A DNA stretch of 6,983 bases. It comes from Planctomycetaceae bacterium (GTDB lineage Bacteria; Planctomycetota; Planctomycetia; Pirellulales; UBA1268). The stretch covers positions 1-6,983 of the forward strand of contig DNLZ01000084.1 of the NCBI GenBank assembly GCA_003488325.1. The letters are read 5' to 3'. Of this stretch, positions 5,620 through 6,983 are shown in pieces. A program made the translations under genes and the position numbers. The notes beneath the pieces were generated by a model. It had not been told where the DNA came from. It did not search any database and saw only the letters and a list, made by a program, of their open reading frames with translations. How positions within the stretch are numbered: the stretch's first letter is position 1; every line of letters starts with the position of its first letter.

Positions 5620-6879
5620 ATGCACGACGTGACGTCCGACGGCTCCGCGCCGATCGTCGATTCGCTCCTCGACACCGACTTCTACAAGTTTCTGATGTGC
5701 CAGGTGGTGTGTCGCCACCACCCGGACGTCGAGGTGACGTTCGAAGTGGTGAGCCGCACGCGCTCCGTGCGGCTGGCCGAGGAGATCCGCGAGGCCGATC
5801 TGCGCCACCAGCTCGACCGGACCCAGTCACTCGGCTTCACGACGGACGATCTCGACGCGCTCGGCAGGCTCGAGTCGGCTCCGGGCCGGCCACTCTTCAC
5901 CGTCGACTTTCTCGCCACGCTTCGCGGGCTTCGCCTCCCGTCCTACCGCCTTGCCACGTACGGCGGCCAGTTCGTGCTCACGTTCTCCGGCCCGTGGCCG
6001 GCGGTCATGCTCTGGGAGGTGCCGGCACTCGCGGTCCTGATGGAGCTCCGCAGCCGGGCGGTGGAGCGGAGGATGTCCGTGGCGGAGCGGGTGCAGGTGC
6101 GGCAGGCGGCGACCGAGCGGCTCGACGGCAAGCTCGCGCGCCTCGCCAGGCTCCCGGGGCTCGCGGTGTCCGACTTCGGCACCCGGCGCCGCCACTCGCG
6201 GGAATGGCAGGAGTACGCCGTGCTCCGCGCCCGCGACGCGCTCGGCACGGCGTTCACAGGCACGTCGAACGTCCGTCTGGCGATCCGCCACCGCCTCGAA
6301 CCGATCGGGACCCACGCGCACGAACTGCCGATGGTCTACGCAGCGCTGGCCGAGAGCGACGCTGAACTGGTCGCCAGTCCGTACCGCGTCCTTGCCGACT
6401 GGGGAGCGACGTACGAGGAGCCGCTGCGTGTGATGCTCCCCGACACGTTCGGTACGGGAGGCTTTCTCGCCCGGGCCCCCGGCTGGGTCGCACGATGGAG
6501 TGGCATCCGTATCGACTCGGGCGATCCCGGGGCGATGGCCGACCTCGCGATCGGGTGGTGGCGGCGCCAGGGAGAGAATCCGGCCGGGAAGCGTGTGATC
6601 TTCTCCGACGGCCTCGACGTCGACGACATCGAGGCGCTTCACCAGCGCTACGCGGGGCGCGTGCGCGTCGGCTTCGGTTGGGGTACGCTTCTGACGAATG
6701 ACTACCGCGGCCTCGCTCCTGCGGACGCTCTCGCCCCCTTGAGCCTCGTCTGCAAGGCCGTTGCGGCGAATGGCCGGCCGACGGTGAAGCTGTCCGACAA
6801 TCCCGACAAAGTCCTCGGGCCGGACGCGGACGTGGCCCGCTACCGCCGGGTGTTCGGCGGCATCGAACCGCCGGCCTAG
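5620..6879 (+). CDS. pncB: Nicotinate phosphoribosyltransferase
   Basis: PncB converts nicotinate and PRPP, with ATP, to nicotinate mononucleotide in the Preiss-Handler NAD salvage route. The 419 residues resemble the roughly 400-residue E. coli enzyme throughout. The N-terminal SLLDTDFYKFLM (15-26) binds substrate. GPWPAVMLWEVPALAVLMEL (124-143), SDFGTRRRHSREWQ (184-197) and FTGTSNVRLA (212-221) are family blocks. GTHAHE (230-235) contains H234, which matches the histidine phosphorylated in the Salmonella enzyme. RIDSGDP (297-303), IFSDGLDVDDI (327-337), GFGWGTLLTND (351-361) and VKLSDNPDK (389-397) complete the phosphoribosyl-binding barrel. The frame stays open upstream through accA, but only as a high-GC shadow. 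ATG 5620 is the first start that gives the family N-terminus, with a weak purine stretch (ACGGAAA) upstream. The 110-nt gap before it suggests it may have its own control. Confidence 0.96.
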   Translation: MHDVTSDGSAPIVDSLLDTDFYKFLMCQVVCRHHPDVEVTFEVVSRTRSVRLAEEIREADLRHQLDRTQSLGFTTDDLDALGRLESAPGRPLFTVDFLATLRGLRLPSYRLATYGGQFVLTFSGPWPAVMLWEVPALAVLMELRSRAVERRMSVAERVQVRQAATERLDGKLARLARLPGLAVSDFGTRRRHSREWQEYAVLRARDALGTAFTGTSNVRLAIRHRLEPIGTHAHELPMVYAALAESDAELVASPYRVLADWGATYEEPLRVMLPDTFGTGGFLARAPGWVARWSGIRIDSGDPGAMADLAIGWWRRQGENPAGKRVIFSDGLDVDDIEALHQRYAGRVRVGFGWGTLLTNDYRGLAPADALAPLSLVCKAVAANGRPTVKLSDNPDKVLGPDADVARYRRVFGGIEPPA

Positions 6880-6983
6880 ACCACGTCCTGCGAAGGTCTC
6901 GCGACGACGTGGCAGCGTTCCTTCCCGTGGAACGTCAGGCTCCGGAAGATGGCCTCATAACTGATGAGCACGACGGCCTCGAC
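6876..6983 (-). CDS. 3' end of an unidentified gene on the opposite strand (partial)
   Basis: Read on the minus strand from the window edge, the frame is open for 35 codons and then stops at TAG (complement of 6876-6878). The peptide contains VEAVVLISYEAIFRS followed by LTFHGKERCHVVARP and ends SQDVV. G or C fills most third codon positions, as in the real genes here, and the stretch looks like the C-terminus of a globular protein. I do not recognise the family. It would converge on pncB, with both stops inside the shared CTAG at 6876-6879. With only 35 residues this remains a reasonable but unproven gene end. Confidence 0.45.
   Translation of the reverse strand, partial: VEAVVLISYEAIFRSLTFHGKERCHVVARPSQDVV

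Overview
The window is very GC-rich (roughly 70 % by eye, with G/C strongly preferred at third codon positions). It is densely packed with bacterial genes, nearly all on the + strand. The gene content is asd, truA, a small Hanks-type Ser/Thr kinase, accA and pncB, preceded by an HTTM (vitamin K-dependent carboxylase-like) membrane protein and a small partner carrying a GYRFFAPNPGPG motif. This mix best fits a high-GC planctomycete or a relative. That placement is inference from gene style and remembered family resemblance; there is no rRNA or other phylogenetic marker here.

Layout. Positions 1-68 are a short leader with an SD-like GAGGAA. Positions 69-4471 hold five genes linked by overlaps: a one-TM partner protein (69-677), the HTTM protein (674-1720), asd (1717-2757), truA (2754-3638) and a Ser/Thr kinase (3605-4471). 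The first three junctions are each a 4-nt ATGA stop/start overlap, and the fourth is a 34-nt overlap. A 66-nt gap containing a 7-bp inverted repeat precedes accA (4538-5509). A 110-nt gap with a 14-bp palindrome and a short imperfect direct repeat precedes pncB (5620-6879). A gene on the opposite strand enters from the right edge and ends at 6876, so its stop codon and that of pncB share the tetranucleotide CTAG.

How the genes work together. Asd (aspartate family and diaminopimelate), AccA (fatty-acid synthesis), PncB (NAD salvage) and TruA (tRNA modification) are housekeeping enzymes with catalytic motifs visibly intact. The kinase is a bare cytosolic kinase domain with some non-consensus motif residues. 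The least understood part is the HTTM/partner pair, whose genes are translationally coupled to each other and to asd. I see no mobile element, CRISPR array, RNA gene or phage feature. The window is mostly ordinary housekeeping DNA, and the HTTM pair is the only candidate for an undescribed system.
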